Below, piece after piece: positions 23,497-25,432 of a stretch of 25,432 nucleotides of DNA. The position numbers and the translations under genes were made by a program. A model generated the notes under the pieces. The model did not search any database, was not told where the DNA came from, and was given only the letters and a program-made list of their open reading frames with translations. Source of the stretch: JAIOIW01 sp050304175 (GTDB taxonomy: Bacteria > Pseudomonadota > Alphaproteobacteria > Rhizobiales > Rhizobiaceae). The stretch lies in the NCBI GenBank assembly GCA_050304175.1, contig JBNLDE010000075.1, positions 1 to 25,432 of the forward strand, in the 5' to 3' direction. Position 1 is the stretch's first letter; every line of letters starts with the position of its first letter.

Positions 23497-24720
23497 TCAC
23501 TTGCTCCCAACCAACTGTTCCAGACGCTGAAGCATCCGATCGGCCTGTGCATTGCGATCGAACTGAGGTGCGGCACGCAATCCGGCTTCTGACAGCTGTT
23601 TTCGATAATGCCCGTCCTTCGCAAGTTTTTCGATAGCCGCAACAAGTGCATCAACGGATCCCGGCTCGACGAACACCGCGCTTCCCAACGGCTCCAGCAG
23701 GTTTTCGAGTTCGCCTTTCACGTTGGTTATGATGGGCGTTCCGGTCGCCATCGCCTCGAAAACCTTGGACGGGATTACGGTCCGAAAAAGAGGTGTGTCG
23801 CGAAGGAGTACGACGGTCATGTCGCTAGCCCGCCAGTGTTCGATGATGACTTCGTGGCCCACGCGTTCGACGAACTGAACATTCCTCAGGTTCAACTCGC
23901 CAGCCCTATTTCGCAGTTTTTCCGCTTCCGCTCCCGTCCCGATGATCACAATTGCAACCTGCGGAACACGTCGTTCCAAAATACTGGCTGCCTCCAGAAG
24001 GAGTTCCAGCCCATGTGCCATTCCGAGCGTTCCGATGTAGGAGACGATCACCTTGCCTTCGTGGCCGTGCAGTTTCCTGATCTTGGCACCATCGCCCGGC
24101 GAGAACCTCGACACATCGGCGCCATTGCGGATGACTGAGAGCTTCTCAGTATCGACACCACAGGCGGCAATGTGGCTCTTAAAGGCATGGGTCACGCTTA
24201 TAATCGCGTCGGCCCGGCGATAGAGAAAGCGCTCCAGAAACCGAATTGGGGCAAGAAGCGCCTTGTTCCGCATGGCACCTACCGCGATAATCGAATCGGG
24301 CCACAAATCGCGCAGTTCGAGTATAAAGGGCCGGCGACGGACAAACGAGACGGCCCAGCCGGCAACAGCAGCAAAGAAGTTTGGTGAAGTCGCAATGACC
24401 ACATCTGGCCGAGGGATAAAAAAACCCGCGATCGAGGCCGAGAACATATAGCTCACAAAATCGACGATGCGCCTGACGGTACCGGAATTCGGGAAAATCA
24501 GGGTGGGCACCCTGACTACGGTCACTCCGTCGATATCCGACTTATCGTACAGCTTCTGCGCATATCCGTCATAAACTTTTCCCTCAGGGAAGTTTGGAAA
24601 ACTGGTAATGACCACGACATGGTGCCCCAAGCTTGCCCAACGCCGAGCGTGCGCCGAAGTGCGGACAGCACCGGGGTTCGTCTCCGGTGGGTAGTTGTCC
24701 GAGAAAATGACAATTCGCAT
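23497..24720 (-). CDS. Glycosyltransferase family 4 (WbuB-like)
   Basis: A 407-residue GT-B fold retaining glycosyltransferase acting on the cytoplasmic side of the inner membrane. The N-terminal half starts MRIVIFSDNYPPETNPGAVR, with the donor-independent Rossmann pattern and PFILELRDLWPDSIIAVG at 131-148. The C-terminal half has VSYIGTLGMAHGLE, IIGTGAE and the donor-binding PSKVFEAMATGTPII (E322) with GELENLLE. It is closest in pattern to WbuB-like enzymes that add N-acetylated amino sugars to O-antigen or capsule, though the sugar is inferred. The ATG overlaps the stop of the upstream heparinase-family gene by one base (TAATG), so the two are coupled. An eight-base tandem duplication spans its stop codon. 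Confidence 0.92.
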   Translation of the reverse strand: MRIVIFSDNYPPETNPGAVRTSAHARRWASLGHHVVVITSFPNFPEGKVYDGYAQKLYDKSDIDGVTVVRVPTLIFPNSGTVRRIVDFVSYMFSASIAGFFIPRPDVVIATSPNFFAAVAGWAVSFVRRRPFILELRDLWPDSIIAVGAMRNKALLAPIRFLERFLYRRADAIISVTHAFKSHIAACGVDTEKLSVIRNGADVSRFSPGDGAKIRKLHGHEGKVIVSYIGTLGMAHGLELLLEAASILERRVPQVAIVIIGTGAEAEKLRNRAGELNLRNVQFVERVGHEVIIEHWRASDMTVVLLRDTPLFRTVIPSKVFEAMATGTPIITNVKGELENLLEPLGSAVFVEPGSVDALVAAIEKLAKDGHYRKQLSEAGLRAAPQFDRNAQADRMLQRLEQLVGSK

Positions 24721-25432
24721 TAGCAGATAAAATCCGTCATAACATCCAGGTTCTTCACATCAGTCGCGCGCCATACCAGAACCGGGCGTTCAATCCGGAC
24801 TCCAAATTCGGGAGCGTACCAACCGCTTTCGATTAGTGGATACACCGGTCCGGTCAGTTCTATGCGCACCTTGCGACCGGTCTCGGTTTCCAGATCCCAC
24901 CCTCCGTCCCGGACGTTGACTGAGCGAACAGTCGGGATGAGCGGGAGGCGCCCGATCACCTCATGTGGCGCGGTTGCGGAATAGCGGTCGCGGATGCTCA
25001 CTTGCTTGTCCGTGACCGTGATCCACCGTTCGTGTACCGGCTTACCGGTTAAATGGCGATACCCATCATGCGAAGCGCGCGCCTCTGTGCGATCAGGTGA
25101 TATCGAGACCATCACGTCATGAACATGTGCGCGTCGGCCAACACGGAAACTGGCCCAAATTTCTGACGAGTTTTCGTCATCGACCGTTACGGTCGCGTGA
25201 CTCGCGGTTCCCCGCTCCCGTTCCCTCAATGAACCGGCCGCGTAGACCGAAGTTCCCCCGTTAGTAAAAAGACGGCGGCCATCAAAAGATACCTCGACAG
25301 ACAATGTATCAGCGTGTGCATGGCCCGGTAGGTAGGCCGGACCGACCTCGGCCATATCCATGAACACCACCCACGGTCCCACTTCGAAACGTCCGTAGCC
25401 GCACGCTGACAAATGGCGCGACCCTATCGCGT
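24720..25432 (-). CDS. Heparinase II/III-family protein, C-terminal part
   Basis: The last 236 residues of a gene that continues beyond the window edge. The frame is open to 25432, so no start is present. GHAHADTLSVEVSFDGRRLFTNGG (the His pair at fragment residues 37 and 39) and RGTASHATVTVDDENSSEIWASFRVGRRA match the C-terminal beta-sandwich domain of the heparinase II/III family (Pfam PF07940). These are polysaccharide lyases or related proteins acting on uronic-acid-containing glycans. Members without known lyase activity often sit in polysaccharide clusters next to WbuB-like glycosyltransferases, as here. It is translationally coupled to that gene by a one-base overlap. Confidence 0.85.
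   Translation of the reverse strand, partial: AIGSRHLSACGYGRFEVGPWVVFMDMAEVGPAYLPGHAHADTLSVEVSFDGRRLFTNGGTSVYAAGSLRERERGTASHATVTVDDENSSEIWASFRVGRRAHVHDVMVSISPDRTEARASHDGYRHLTGKPVHERWITVTDKQVSIRDRYSATAPHEVIGRLPLIPTVRSVNVRDGGWDLETETGRKVRIELTGPVYPLIESGWYAPEFGVRIERPVLVWRATDVKNLDVMTDFIC

Noticed and set aside
1..25432. CRISPR array, toxin-antitoxin pair, prophage or transposase.
   Set aside because: No regularly spaced repeats and no coding frame with features of these elements were seen on either strand.

Overview
The window looks like chromosomal DNA from an alphaproteobacterium of the Hyphomicrobiales (Rhizobiales), most like the Phyllobacteriaceae/Rhizobiaceae side. The grounds are high GC with strong GC3 bias, a choline-sulfatase/choline dehydrogenase/betaine aldehyde dehydrogenase cluster of rhizobial type, a class 3 (rhizobial) asparaginase, and a CysN-CysC fusion. 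This placement rests on gene content only; no rRNA or other phylogenetic marker is present.

Left part (1-8052): two divergent transcription units. Leftward runs thiolase (SCP2/SCP-x type) -> SDR oxidoreductase -> class 3 asparaginase, tightly packed. Rightward runs betC -> betA -> betB, which turns choline-O-sulfate into choline, betaine aldehyde and glycine betaine (osmoprotection or carbon/nitrogen supply). Between them lies a perfect 11-bp inverted repeat that overlaps a good sigma70-like promoter for betC. It has the look of a BetI/TetR operator, yet no betI gene is in the window.

Middle part (8046-15723): a leftward pair for nucleotide-sugar supply, a phosphomannomutase/phosphoglucomutase followed by a fused mannose-1-phosphate guanylyltransferase/AGE-type epimerase-isomerase. 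Then come tRNA-Pro(CGG) with its own promoter, an exported protein with two Lcl/DUF1566 repeats, a TPR-like/methyltransferase protein, and a divergent MFS transporter preceded by a strong GC hairpin.

Right part (15731-25432): a surface-polysaccharide and sulfate-activation region. Leftward are cysD -> cysNC -> cysQ (PAPS synthesis and PAP removal), a HAD phosphatase of the Gph type and a DegT-family sugar aminotransferase. Rightward is a Wzy/O-antigen-ligase-like membrane protein, then leftward tRNA-Gln(TTG), a GT4 glycosyltransferase and the 3' end of a heparinase II/III-family gene cut by the window edge. With the mannose genes further left, the picture is of a cell-surface glycan whose sugars may be sulfated, but no sulfotransferase is visible here.

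Most notable are the ManC-AGE fusion, the shared operator region between bet and the thiolase operon, the unusual asparaginase operon, PAPS genes placed beside polysaccharide genes, and a short GC3-biased gene remnant between wzy and tRNA-Gln.
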